Below, one piece after another: positions 16,126 through 25,868 of a DNA stretch of 64,000 bases (position 1 is its first letter; every line of letters begins with the position of its first letter). This DNA comes from SABY01 sp964523795 (GTDB lineage Bacteria > Bacteroidota > Bacteroidia > Bacteroidales > 4484-276), in assembly GCA_964523795.1 (NCBI GenBank), contig CAZGAO010000014.1, positions 10,064 through 74,063 on the forward strand, in the 5' to 3' direction. A program made the position numbers and the translations under genes. The notes under the pieces are model-generated. The model searched no databases. It had not been told where the DNA came from and worked only from the letters and a program-made list of their open reading frames with translations.

Positions 16126-19100
16126 ATGAAAACAAAAAATCTATTTCTATTACTAATTATTGGAACATTCATTGTTAATTCCGCTGTGCAGGCCCAGCAA
16201 GATTATTATTGGGTTGGTGGTACGGGTGAATGGAATGCAAACCCTTCAACGAACTGGGTAGATATTAATGGTAATCCGTACCTAACTCCTCCTACAAAAC
16301 TTGACAGTGTGATTTTTAATGAAAACTCATTTGACAACCCAAATCAAAAGGTAATTTTGGAAGGTGTTTTTGGAGTACATTGTGAATGTAATGATATGGA
16401 TTGGAGTGGAGTAACAAACAATCCTGAATTGATAGGCATTCAATCACTATATATTTATGGTTCTTTGAAATTTGTACCAGAAATGACTGTCGATAATGCT
16501 CAGGCAACCTACTTTAAAGCCGCCGACAAAATTGTCACAATTGAAACCGCTGGACATCCAATTCCATATGCAGTGTTTTTTGATTCTGAAGGTGATGATG
16601 GTTATTTGCATCTTGAGGATGCTTTAAATGTAGAGGGGCCGATTTCAATTAACAAAGGCCACTTAGTAACCAATAGCAATCCAATAACTTGTTATCGTTT
16701 TAATTCAAACCCTGTAAATACCGAAAACATCCGTTCAATGGATTTGGGCTCATCACAAATTACAATTAGATTGGCTGATGTAACTGGCTTTAATTCAAAT
16801 TATAGCTGCAATATCAACAATGAAAGTAACACGCTAACCATTACTTCGAATGGAGGGTCGGAGTTTTTATTTTTGGACTCGAATGGTGAGCTCTCGTCGC
16901 TAAAAACCGATAAAGAAGATTCATTGACTGCCCTTAATTTTCCTGATATTGTTTTCCAGGGTAATGGCAAAGTGATAGCTGAGGCAGATTCCTTTCGCGA
17001 TGTGCTTTTTATGGCTGATGGCACACTCGAAGTTGATGGATGCGATTTTAATGATGTAGAAATTTATAAGGAGGGTCGTGCTTATTCCAATGATTCGCAG
17101 TATCAGAATTTATTGTTTTCAACCCATCCAGGTGCTTGTGATTGTATCAACAATCCCGATTGTCGTCCAGTCGATGATGGAATGCTTGAAGGTGATAATA
17201 ACCAGGTTTTCGAGTTGCTTGAGTATAACAGAAACGGTTACATTGTGGGAGCTACAAATAATATTGACACTTGTCGTTTTCTGGCAAATGGCAATGTATT
17301 AAGTGGGGGAAATGAATTCACACAAATCCACATGAATAGACATTTTGTATCGGATGATTGTTTTGGTTCTCCCAATTTCCGGGATACCTTATCACTCGCA
17401 GAAAACCATACTCAGACTATTCGCGATTCCATTGTGTTGCTTTCTGGTCATTTTTGTGAGCATGCCGTCATCACCTCTACATCCGATATCGCCTCGGCCA
17501 CCATAAAATCCAATGCTCCCTTTGATATTGATTATGTAAAATTGCAGGGGATTACAGCCGAAAACGTCAATGCACCTCCGCTCATTAAAAACAATGCCTT
17601 CCGGTCGGTAGATTCGGGCAATAATACCAATTGGATAATTGATGCATATATTCCTCTTGGCACTGAAGTCCTTACTCCTGGCGTTGATATTATCTGTGTT
17701 TCGCCTTGCAGCTATTCTACCAATGGCCAGGTTATTATCCCTGCCATCGGTGGTACAGAACCCTACACGTTTTATAAATTTGAAGCAGGTTGGCAATCAA
17801 ATGGCAATGACAGCACTTTTACCGATTTATCCAAACAGCAATACTCATTTAGAATTGAAGATGGCTACGGGTGTATTTATGAATTTGATGTAGATGTTTG
17901 CGGCCCTGATCCAGTAATTATCGACAGTGTAATTGTAATCCCGAGCCCATGCTTCAATCCTTCAGACAGTGGCCAAATCATCGTTTATGCACAAGGGGGC
18001 ACCGGCGATTTGGAATATTCCCGCAACAACGGTACTTCGTACCAGGTTAATAATCCCCATTTCGTGGGCGTGGGTTTGGGACTCCATACTGTGATAGTGC
18101 GCGATGAGTTCGGTTGCATATCAGAACCCGTTGATGTTGTAATGACCCAAAATCCACAATTGTTGTTAATTGCTGATCCTGTTGAAGTTCCATGCCATGG
18201 CGACAGTTCAGGGATAATCAATGTGAGCGTTTGGGGAGGTAGCCCACCCTATTATCTACAAATTATTAATAACGGCACACTTGAGACCATTTATGATACC
18301 ATTCCCATACCATATGTATTCCCGGATTTAATTACCTACACAGTAAAAGGAGGAAATTACACTGTTCAGATTTTGGACAACCTAGGTTGTCTGATTTCAA
18401 CTAACACTGTAGTTCCTGATGTAAATCCTCCCATCGAATACACGGACATTGTAACTGCTGTACCAGGCTTTCCAACTACTTATTGCATTGCAATTGTTCC
18501 TTCTGGAGGAGCCGGAACACCCTATACATATTTGTGGGATAATACTGGAGAAACTACTGCCTCTGTTTGTGATCTGTTGCCTGGCGAACATTGTCTTACA
18601 ATTTTCGACTCCCTGGGATGCGAGTTGGAAACCTGCATCACAATTGATGCACTCACTGTTAATCTAACCTACGATACAGTATGTTCTGGTCAAACTGACA
18701 CCCTCTGTGCAAATGCCGAGGGAGGGTTTCCGCCTTATCAGTATTTGTGGAGTCCTAACGGAGAAACTACTCCATGCATCGATAACGTTTCTCCAGGAGC
18801 ATACTCGGTTTGTGTTAGTGACGGAATTGGCACAGAAGTTTGCGAAACCATTGAGGTAGTTAACTACCCCGAAATCACTGCCACCTTCATTATTGATTCG
18901 GTTACATGCTATGGTTTCAGCGATGGGGCAATAACAATCATCCCTTCAGGAGGAACACCATTTTCAGATGGCAGTTACGAATATCTTTGGTTGTATAACA
19001 ATTCCACAAATAGCACAATTTCAGGATTACCAATTGGTATCTATGAAGTAATCGTTACGGATTCGGTAGAATGTCAACATTCCTTTGAGATTGAGGTATT

Positions 19101-22100
19101 CCAGCACGATTCGTTGGAAATAACTTTTACCACAGGAAATGCGAATTGTGACCATCCTGATTCCTCTTGGGTGAAGGCTACCGTTACCGGTGGTTTGCAA
19201 CCTTATACTTACCAGTGGCAGCCGCCAGGTGTAAATGGTCAGGGCACCGATTCCATTTGGGGAGTGCCGGTTGGGGCTTATACCCTCACCGTGACGGATA
19301 TTCTGGGTTGTGATGTTACAGACTCGGTTACAATCCAGGAGTTTGAAATTACTGTAACCTACGACAGCGTGGCTTGCTTTGGCGACAGCACAGCATGGGC
19401 AGCAGTAACAGCTACAGGGGGCAACCCGCCGTATGAATATTTGTGGACTTCCCCTAACTGGGGCAGCAATTCTACCGGGACTTCCATTACAGAGCTTTGG
19501 GCCGGCGATTATACCATTTCGGTAACAGATTCCAATGGTTGTGTTGTTGAGGAAACCATTACTATCTACCAGCCTGAAAACCCCTTATCCTTCCAGGAAT
19601 TTACCGTAGATAACTCCGGCAATTTGTGCTTTGGAGATTGCAATGACACTGCCTGGGCTGTTCCCACAGGAGGAACACCACCATATATCTACGAATGGTT
19701 TGATGGAACAACAAATGATACAATTGAAGGTTTGTGTGCCGGAACATACTGGTTAATCGTTAGGGATTCTGAAGAATGTACAACAGACACTGTTTTCTTT
19801 GATATTACAGCGCCTGAAGAGCTTATCCTGCAAAGCTACACAGTGACCAATATTGATTGTTTTTCGTATGGCGACATTGGACAAATCTCTTTTGATACTG
19901 TTACCGGAGGTACCGGAAATTATAAATATTCCATAGAGGGTGGGATTCCTGGTAGTTTTCAGTCTGACAATATTTTCGAGGATCTCGCACCCGGAGATTA
20001 TACGCTGGTTGTGGAGGATGAAAACGATTGTAAATCAGTACCCATAACTGATTCAATTACCCGCCCTCCTGCACTATCTATTCTTTTTGACTCTGTAGTT
20101 TTCCCACCTGGTAATGGCATTCCTGATGGTGAAATTACAGCGACAGGAGTTGGCGAAACACCTCCATATACCCATAATTGGTATCTTTCGCCGGATATAC
20201 CCTATTTGTTAGGTCAACCCAATCCATCCACTATCTCCGACCTTTATGCCGGAGTTTACATCGATTGCATTGTGGATACCAATGGATGCGTATCTTGTGA
20301 TACGGTGGTACTGACCCAACCCGATTCATTGATCATTACTCTAGATTCAATAAAACATGTTAGTTGTTTTGGCGGGCAAGATGGCTATATTCAAATTGCC
20401 ATTACGGGCGGCACAGAACCATATACAATACTTTGGTCAAATGAGAGTACTGGATATGAAATCGAAAACCAGTCCGCAGGTTTTTATTCGGTTGTTGTTA
20501 CTGATAACAATCAGATTGTTGCTACAGATACCTTCGAAATTATCCAACCTGATCCCATTACTGTTAGCTTTGAATCCGGCATAGCATGTTTTGGCGATAC
20601 AAACGGATGGATAATAGCCACTCCTTCAGGCGGAACTCCTGAATACACACATTCATGGAGTAATGGTATGCCGGGCAGTTACATTGAGGGGCTGGCTCCC
20701 GGTTGGTATGTGGATACGCTTACGGATGGGAATGACTGCCAAGTTTACGACAGCGTTTTCATCTCCGAAAATCCGGAGATATTCGTTACTGTTACTCCCG
20801 ACACTTCGGTTTGTAAGGGCGCTTCGCTCCAACTAGTTACTGAGGTATCTGGTGGGGCATCGGATTATTCCTATTCCTGGACTCCCATAGAGGGATTGAG
20901 TGACCCTACAATTGCAGAACCCATTGCTTCTCCCCAGATTCCTACTACTTATACACTGGAAGTTATCGACCTTAATGACTGCAAATCCTACGAAAGCGTT
21001 TGGATTGATCTCGACTCCATCCCAATTGCCGAGTTCACCTTCAATAGCCTTTGTACTGGAAATTTCGTATATTTTGATAATATTTCCGAAGGAAACGGAT
21101 CGCAGATTGATCAATGGCTGTGGGATTTTGGTGATAGCCTAACTTTCAACGGAGAAGATCCGCCAGCACATAATTATGGTGAGCTGGGGTGGTATGAAGT
21201 TTCGCTCACAGTTACAAGTTCCAAAGGTTGCTCCAATGTATTTACGGACAGTGTTCTTGTTGCTCCCTTGCCTATGGCATATTTCACCTTCGACACGGTC
21301 TGCTTTGGAAATCCTACACACTTCACAGCAAGTTCCTTAATTCCGGAAACGGAGGTCAGCCACTGGCTCTGGTACATGAATGATGGCAGCCCTGACCCCA
21401 TCCGGGTAGAGGCTCCTATTAACACGCTTGATTATACCTTTTCAAATCCCGGAATCCAAAACGTTACCCTGAAAATAGTGGATGTAAATCTCTGCTCCGA
21501 CACAGTGTTTAGAAGGGACGTTTTTGTTGACTCCCTGCCAAGGCCACAATTTCGCTCTGAATATTTTTGCATGGGCGACTCAACCAATTTCTATGATGAA
21601 TCTGCCAGCGGAGGATCCACAATAACTAACTGGCATTGGGATTTTGGTGATGGAGATGTTTCCGCGCTTCAGCATCCAAGGCACCCTTATTCCACACCTG
21701 GAATTTACAATGTAAGCTTAATAATAACCAATAGCAATGGTTGCGAAGATACCCTTGTAGAGTCGATTGAAATACTACCTGCACCCATAGCAGATTTTAC
21801 TGCTGATCCGGTGTGCTTTGGGAATGACACTTATTTTATTGATGAGTCAATTGCACCAGGGAGCACAATTGACTCATTGGTATGGTCTTTTGGCGATGGA
21901 ACCTTTTCAACACAACAAAATCCGGTTCATTCGTATAGCGAGGACGGAGACTATTGGGTAACTTTAGAGATTGAAACCATAGATGGTTGCATTGCAGACA
22001 CCTCGAAATTTGTTTCTGTTTATCCTTTACCGAATGTCTATACAGTGCTGGGAGGTGATACTATTTGTGAAGGTGATAGTGTTGAGATCAAACTTGCTTT

Positions 22101-22827
22101 TTCTGATACAACAGTAAACTACAAATTACTGAAAAATGGAGTGAGTTTAAATCCGGTACTAGAAGGAATTCAGGATCCGCTGAGTTTTGGATGGTTTGAT
22201 CAAGCAGGGACATATACAATTGAGGCTGAAAATGGCTGTCCGCAAAATATGACAGGTAGTGTAGAAATTGATTTTTTTCCTGCTTTTGAAGTTGATTTAG
22301 GGGATGACTTTTCCATCTGCTATACGCAGAGCCCCCAGTTGAATGCCATTCCCGATTTAGGTAATTCAGCTGATTACACATATACTTGGGGTAGTGAGCG
22401 TGGTCCCTACTATTATATACCGCCGGACTCTATTGTAACGGTTAACTCGCCAGGTAGAGCGGATACGCTGATTGACTTTTGGGTTACAGTTAAGGAGATA
22501 ATTACGGGTTGCGATGTTGAGGATACCATAACTGTTCATTTTGTAATTTGTGGATCAATTGCAGAATTCGACAGCAAAACCATCATCAATATATTTCCCA
22601 ATCCTGCCACCGACAAGGTTAATATTTCCGTTGACGGATTCAGCGAAGACCTTGATATTTTGCTCTATTCGATGCAATCAGCTTTGCTTAAAAAGGAAGA
22701 GATTGTATTTTCCGGGCAGCCACAGAAACTGGTATCGTTAGATATTTCAAATTTGCCAAAGGGTGTCCTTATCCTTCAGGTATCAGGAGATCATACCCAG
22801 AGGCTTTTTAAAATTGTTCATCATTAA
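16126..22827 (+). CDS. Giant SprB-repeat/PKD surface adhesin with T9SS type A sorting domain
   Basis: 2233 residues from the ATG that opens a signal peptide (MKTKNLFLLLIIGTF); an in-frame TTG 60 bp upstream is rejected. Residues about 30-520 form a secreted beta-rich region starting YYWVGGTGEWNANPSTNW, typical of T9SS adhesins. About twelve to fourteen SprB-type repeats follow (DNA about 17680-20790), each with GGxxPYxYxW, a G-[LI]-x-A-G-x-Y core and VTDxxGC. Then come four PKD domains (about 21020-22030, motifs WDFGDG and HPYSTPG) and a C-terminal type A sorting domain (IFPNPATDKVNISV to KIVHH). SprB-like proteins are carried on the cell surface for gliding or adhesion. The next two genes, spaced 4 and 9 bp, complete a T9SS surface cassette. 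Confidence 0.92.
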   Translation: MKTKNLFLLLIIGTFIVNSAVQAQQDYYWVGGTGEWNANPSTNWVDINGNPYLTPPTKLDSVIFNENSFDNPNQKVILEGVFGVHCECNDMDWSGVTNNPELIGIQSLYIYGSLKFVPEMTVDNAQATYFKAADKIVTIETAGHPIPYAVFFDSEGDDGYLHLEDALNVEGPISINKGHLVTNSNPITCYRFNSNPVNTENIRSMDLGSSQITIRLADVTGFNSNYSCNINNESNTLTITSNGGSEFLFLDSNGELSSLKTDKEDSLTALNFPDIVFQGNGKVIAEADSFRDVLFMADGTLEVDGCDFNDVEIYKEGRAYSNDSQYQNLLFSTHPGACDCINNPDCRPVDDGMLEGDNNQVFELLEYNRNGYIVGATNNIDTCRFLANGNVLSGGNEFTQIHMNRHFVSDDCFGSPNFRDTLSLAENHTQTIRDSIVLLSGHFCEHAVITSTSDIASATIKSNAPFDIDYVKLQGITAENVNAPPLIKNNAFRSVDSGNNTNWIIDAYIPLGTEVLTPGVDIICVSPCSYSTNGQVIIPAIGGTEPYTFYKFEAGWQSNGNDSTFTDLSKQQYSFRIEDGYGCIYEFDVDVCGPDPVIIDSVIVIPSPCFNPSDSGQIIVYAQGGTGDLEYSRNNGTSYQVNNPHFVGVGLGLHTVIVRDEFGCISEPVDVVMTQNPQLLLIADPVEVPCHGDSSGIINVSVWGGSPPYYLQIINNGTLETIYDTIPIPYVFPDLITYTVKGGNYTVQILDNLGCLISTNTVVPDVNPPIEYTDIVTAVPGFPTTYCIAIVPSGGAGTPYTYLWDNTGETTASVCDLLPGEHCLTIFDSLGCELETCITIDALTVNLTYDTVCSGQTDTLCANAEGGFPPYQYLWSPNGETTPCIDNVSPGAYSVCVSDGIGTEVCETIEVVNYPEITATFIIDSVTCYGFSDGAITIIPSGGTPFSDGSYEYLWLYNNSTNSTISGLPIGIYEVIVTDSVECQHSFEIEVFQHDSLEITFTTGNANCDHPDSSWVKATVTGGLQPYTYQWQPPGVNGQGTDSIWGVPVGAYTLTVTDILGCDVTDSVTIQEFEITVTYDSVACFGDSTAWAAVTATGGNPPYEYLWTSPNWGSNSTGTSITELWAGDYTISVTDSNGCVVEETITIYQPENPLSFQEFTVDNSGNLCFGDCNDTAWAVPTGGTPPYIYEWFDGTTNDTIEGLCAGTYWLIVRDSEECTTDTVFFDITAPEELILQSYTVTNIDCFSYGDIGQISFDTVTGGTGNYKYSIEGGIPGSFQSDNIFEDLAPGDYTLVVEDENDCKSVPITDSITRPPALSILFDSVVFPPGNGIPDGEITATGVGETPPYTHNWYLSPDIPYLLGQPNPSTISDLYAGVYIDCIVDTNGCVSCDTVVLTQPDSLIITLDSIKHVSCFGGQDGYIQIAITGGTEPYTILWSNESTGYEIENQSAGFYSVVVTDNNQIVATDTFEIIQPDPITVSFESGIACFGDTNGWIIATPSGGTPEYTHSWSNGMPGSYIEGLAPGWYVDTLTDGNDCQVYDSVFISENPEIFVTVTPDTSVCKGASLQLVTEVSGGASDYSYSWTPIEGLSDPTIAEPIASPQIPTTYTLEVIDLNDCKSYESVWIDLDSIPIAEFTFNSLCTGNFVYFDNISEGNGSQIDQWLWDFGDSLTFNGEDPPAHNYGELGWYEVSLTVTSSKGCSNVFTDSVLVAPLPMAYFTFDTVCFGNPTHFTASSLIPETEVSHWLWYMNDGSPDPIRVEAPINTLDYTFSNPGIQNVTLKIVDVNLCSDTVFRRDVFVDSLPRPQFRSEYFCMGDSTNFYDESASGGSTITNWHWDFGDGDVSALQHPRHPYSTPGIYNVSLIITNSNGCEDTLVESIEILPAPIADFTADPVCFGNDTYFIDESIAPGSTIDSLVWSFGDGTFSTQQNPVHSYSEDGDYWVTLEIETIDGCIADTSKFVSVYPLPNVYTVLGGDTICEGDSVEIKLAFSDTTVNYKLLKNGVSLNPVLEGIQDPLSFGWFDQAGTYTIEAENGCPQNMTGSVEIDFFPAFEVDLGDDFSICYTQSPQLNAIPDLGNSADYTYTWGSERGPYYYIPPDSIVTVNSPGRADTLIDFWVTVKEIITGCDVEDTITVHFVICGSIAEFDSKTIINIFPNPATDKVNISVDGFSEDLDILLYSMQSALLKKEEIVFSGQPQKLVSLDISNLPKGVLILQVSGDHTQRLFKIVHH

Positions 22828-22831
22828 TGAT

Positions 22832-24736
22832 ATGAAACGACACATTAAAATAGCTTTACTTGCTGTTTTTTGCTTTGGTTTGACCGTACATCTCTCCGCG
22901 CAAAAAGAGGGAAATATTTGGTATTTTGGAGAATATGCCGGAATCAACTTTAATGTTGATCCTGTGCAGGCAGAAACCTCCAACAAAGTGATGGATCAGC
23001 TCGAGGGCTGTGCAACGATTTCTGATCCACACGGGCGGTTGTTGTTTTTTACGGATGGGAATATTGTTTGGAACCGTGAATTTAAAGTGATGCAAAATGG
23101 TACTGGTTTATTGGGACATAACTCCTCAACACAGTCAGCCATAATAGTTCCTGAACCCGGAAATACTTGTCAATATTATCTTTTTACTGTTGACGCGGAA
23201 AACGGTAGTAATGGCCTGAGATATTCCATTGTTAATATGACCCTCGACGGGGGCCTTGGTGGCATAAGAGGGGATACGAAAAACATCTCACTTTACCCAA
23301 TTCCCCCAGATAATACAAAAGTTACCGAAAAGCTTTCGGCAGTTATTGGTAATAACAACAACTACTGGATTATGGCACATGAAGCCAGTACAAACATCTA
23401 CCTTTGTTACGAAATCACAAGCACTGGAATAAGTGACCCAGTAAAATCCCAAGGGCCAATCAGCCACGCTAACGAATTATTGGGATATCTTAAGTTTTCG
23501 CCGGATGGCATGCGTGTAGCCTGTGCTGTAATGGGTTTAAATCTGATAGAAATATGTCATTTTGATCCAGCTACCGGAAAAATTATAAACACAGTTGGAC
23601 CCAGTTTTGCTATCAATAACATCCCAAAGCCTTACGGTATAGAGTTTTCGCCCAATAGTAACCTGCTCTATGTTTCATGGAATGAAGACGGGAAAGATTT
23701 TGTTAGTCAGTTCGACCTGACCGCTGGAGGCGGCACACCAATTCCGGTTGAAGCTTCAAAAAAAAATGTTGGGTCCAGTACTCAATTTTTATACGGTGCA
23801 GTTCAGCTTGCTCCCGATGGGAAGATTTATGTTGCGAAATCTAAAAAGAATACATACTTACCTGATCCTATTGATCTTGATATGATCAATACACCAGATT
23901 CCATTTCCAATTGCAACTTTACATACTTTGCTTTCGATTTAAAGGATAGGAAATCCAAAGATGGATTACCCAATTTCGTTCAATCCTTTTTCAGGCAAAG
24001 GTGGTTTACTTATGAAGGAATATGTTTTGGCGATGAAACACAATTCGAAATTACAGATATTACCAATATCCAGAGCGTGGAATGGTGGTTTGGTGATCCT
24101 CCAGGTGGGGGGTCTAATTCAACCGCCTTCAGACCTACTCACCAATTTTCAAAAGATGGGGTTTTTGAAGTGCAACTGAGAGTTCATTACGTTGGCGGAG
24201 GTTCCGAAGATTTTTTTCAGCCAGTTACAATTTATCCCCGGCCCGAAGTTGATCTGGGACCCGACTATGATACTTGTCACCCAAGTGTGCTCGATGCCGA
24301 CAATGGTGGCAGTTTGTGTCCCTGGACTTACGAATGGTCAACAGGTGAAACCACCCAAGCCATAACAGTTGAACCAAGAAATTATGATCAAGTCTTCTGG
24401 GTAAGAACCGACAATCAGATTTGCCAGGATTCTGACACCATCATAATTAGGGCCTGCGAGCCTTGCGATGTATTTGTACCAACTGCTTTTTCACCCAATG
24501 GTGATGGAAGAAATGAAACAATTCACATACTTGGCTCCGACTTTAATTCGATCGAACTGAAAATATACAACAGTACAGGGCTTGAGGTGTTTAGTTCTAC
24601 AGATAAGGATGAAGCCTGGGATGGCACATTCAATGGTCATAAACTCGATATCGGGGTGTACGTTTATACGCTTGTAGCTACTTGCATCGAAGGATCCGTT
24701 GTTAGGAAACAGGGTAACATTACCCTGCTAAGATAA
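22832..24736 (+). CDS. Exported beta-propeller/PKD protein with T9SS type B (CHU_C) sorting domain
   Basis: 634 residues from ATG 22832, 4 bp after the adhesin stop. The signal peptide ends near LSAQ. About residues 25-390 form a WD40-like propeller seen in Bacteroidota (NIWYFGEYAGINF, GRLLFFTDGNIVWNR, YLKFSPDGMRVACA, GIEFSPNSNLLYVSW). A PKD-like domain covers about 400-480 (VEWWFGDPPGG, PTHQFSKDG). The C-terminus is a gliding-motility type B sorting domain (VFVPTAFSPNGDGRNE, ELKIYNSTGLEVF, WDGTFNG, GVYVYTLVATC). Type B substrates are typically exported with a PorP/SprF-family outer-membrane partner, and the next gene is one. Confidence 0.9.
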   Translation: MKRHIKIALLAVFCFGLTVHLSAQKEGNIWYFGEYAGINFNVDPVQAETSNKVMDQLEGCATISDPHGRLLFFTDGNIVWNREFKVMQNGTGLLGHNSSTQSAIIVPEPGNTCQYYLFTVDAENGSNGLRYSIVNMTLDGGLGGIRGDTKNISLYPIPPDNTKVTEKLSAVIGNNNNYWIMAHEASTNIYLCYEITSTGISDPVKSQGPISHANELLGYLKFSPDGMRVACAVMGLNLIEICHFDPATGKIINTVGPSFAINNIPKPYGIEFSPNSNLLYVSWNEDGKDFVSQFDLTAGGGTPIPVEASKKNVGSSTQFLYGAVQLAPDGKIYVAKSKKNTYLPDPIDLDMINTPDSISNCNFTYFAFDLKDRKSKDGLPNFVQSFFRQRWFTYEGICFGDETQFEITDITNIQSVEWWFGDPPGGGSNSTAFRPTHQFSKDGVFEVQLRVHYVGGGSEDFFQPVTIYPRPEVDLGPDYDTCHPSVLDADNGGSLCPWTYEWSTGETTQAITVEPRNYDQVFWVRTDNQICQDSDTIIIRACEPCDVFVPTAFSPNGDGRNETIHILGSDFNSIELKIYNSTGLEVFSSTDKDEAWDGTFNGHKLDIGVYVYTLVATCIEGSVVRKQGNITLLR

Positions 24737-24745
24737 TCTTGTAAT

Positions 24746-25795
24746 ATGGATGTAATGCGAAAACTTGGGTCTATCATTTTTTGCGTAGGTTTTTGCATGG
24801 GAGCCTTTGCACAGGATCCCTATTTTTCGCAATACACTTCCAGCCCTATGCTCATCAATCCATGTTTTGCAGGATATAGATATGGAAATTGCGATATCAG
24901 GTTAACCTCCAATTATCGTAATCAATGGGCAACAATAACCACCCCGTATGTTACACAGATGGTTTCGGTAGATGTCAGGATTGGACAAGATGAAAATAAT
25001 GATGAAAGGAACTGGTTTGGTTTAGGTGGATATGTGTATAACCAAACAGCAGGCGATGGTAACCTACAAAACTTTAAAGCCAGTTTTCTTCCTGTTTATA
25101 ACCTTGGGCTAAACAAAGAGAATACAACGTTTTTAAGTGGAGGAATTAATATTGGATTTGTAAATCGCAGTGTAGATTTTAACAAACTGGTTTTTGAAGA
25201 CCAATGGAATGGTAGTGGTTTTTCCGGGTCGCCATCAACTGATCCGTTAAGCACCGAATCCTTTTTCTATCTTGACATGAGTGCCGGTATGATTTTTACT
25301 TTTAAGATTAAGGACGAACTAAGGTGTCATATCGGCACTAGCATGGATCATATCAATATGCCCAAAGAAACCTTTTATGACTTCGGCAACAACAGAAAAG
25401 AGCAGGTAATGAATTTTCATGCCGGTGTTTTTGGGGAAGTGGAGAGGAATCTGTTTTTAAATTTAGAAACTTGGTATCATAGCCAGGTGGGTTCACCGGA
25501 ATATAACGAAATCATTTTTGGAGCAGACCTGAGCTATGCCCTTAATGATGATAATGTAAGTCTTTACAGTGGATTATGGTATCGCTGGAATAGGGTCATT
25601 ATCCCAGTGGTTGGGCTTGACGTTTCGGGCTGGCGCATGCTTTTTAGTTACGATGCTTCTGTATCCGGGCTGCAACCTGCAGGGTCATTTGAAATATCAT
25701 TATCAAAAACATTCAATTGTAAACCTTGTGTTTTTTGTGATCCGTACAACGATGTTCGCAAATATCAAAAAAAGCCGAAACGCCGAAAACGTTGA
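24746..25795 (+). CDS. PorP/SprF family type IX secretion outer-membrane protein
   Basis: 349 residues: signal peptide (IIFCVGFCMGAFAQ), then the family N-terminus DPYFSQYTSSPMLINPCFAGY, with RLTSNYRNQW and beta-strand segments through to LSKTFNC. PorP/SprF proteins are 14-stranded barrels that hold or deliver T9SS substrates with type B C-termini to the surface. It lies 9 bp after the type-B-sorted gene, a common pairing. The C-terminal 25 residues are unusually basic (KYQKKPKRRKR) and cysteine-containing, beyond the barrel's expected end. The alternative start at 24755 would remove three residues. Confidence 0.9.
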   Translation: MDVMRKLGSIIFCVGFCMGAFAQDPYFSQYTSSPMLINPCFAGYRYGNCDIRLTSNYRNQWATITTPYVTQMVSVDVRIGQDENNDERNWFGLGGYVYNQTAGDGNLQNFKASFLPVYNLGLNKENTTFLSGGINIGFVNRSVDFNKLVFEDQWNGSGFSGSPSTDPLSTESFFYLDMSAGMIFTFKIKDELRCHIGTSMDHINMPKETFYDFGNNRKEQVMNFHAGVFGEVERNLFLNLETWYHSQVGSPEYNEIIFGADLSYALNDDNVSLYSGLWYRWNRVIIPVVGLDVSGWRMLFSYDASVSGLQPAGSFEISLSKTFNCKPCVFCDPYNDVRKYQKKPKRRKR

Positions 25796-25868
25796 TGCGT
25801 AAATGCAATCTGTATAATATTCATATTAACACAAAAAAAAACTATAAAAAAATTAAAACATCTATATT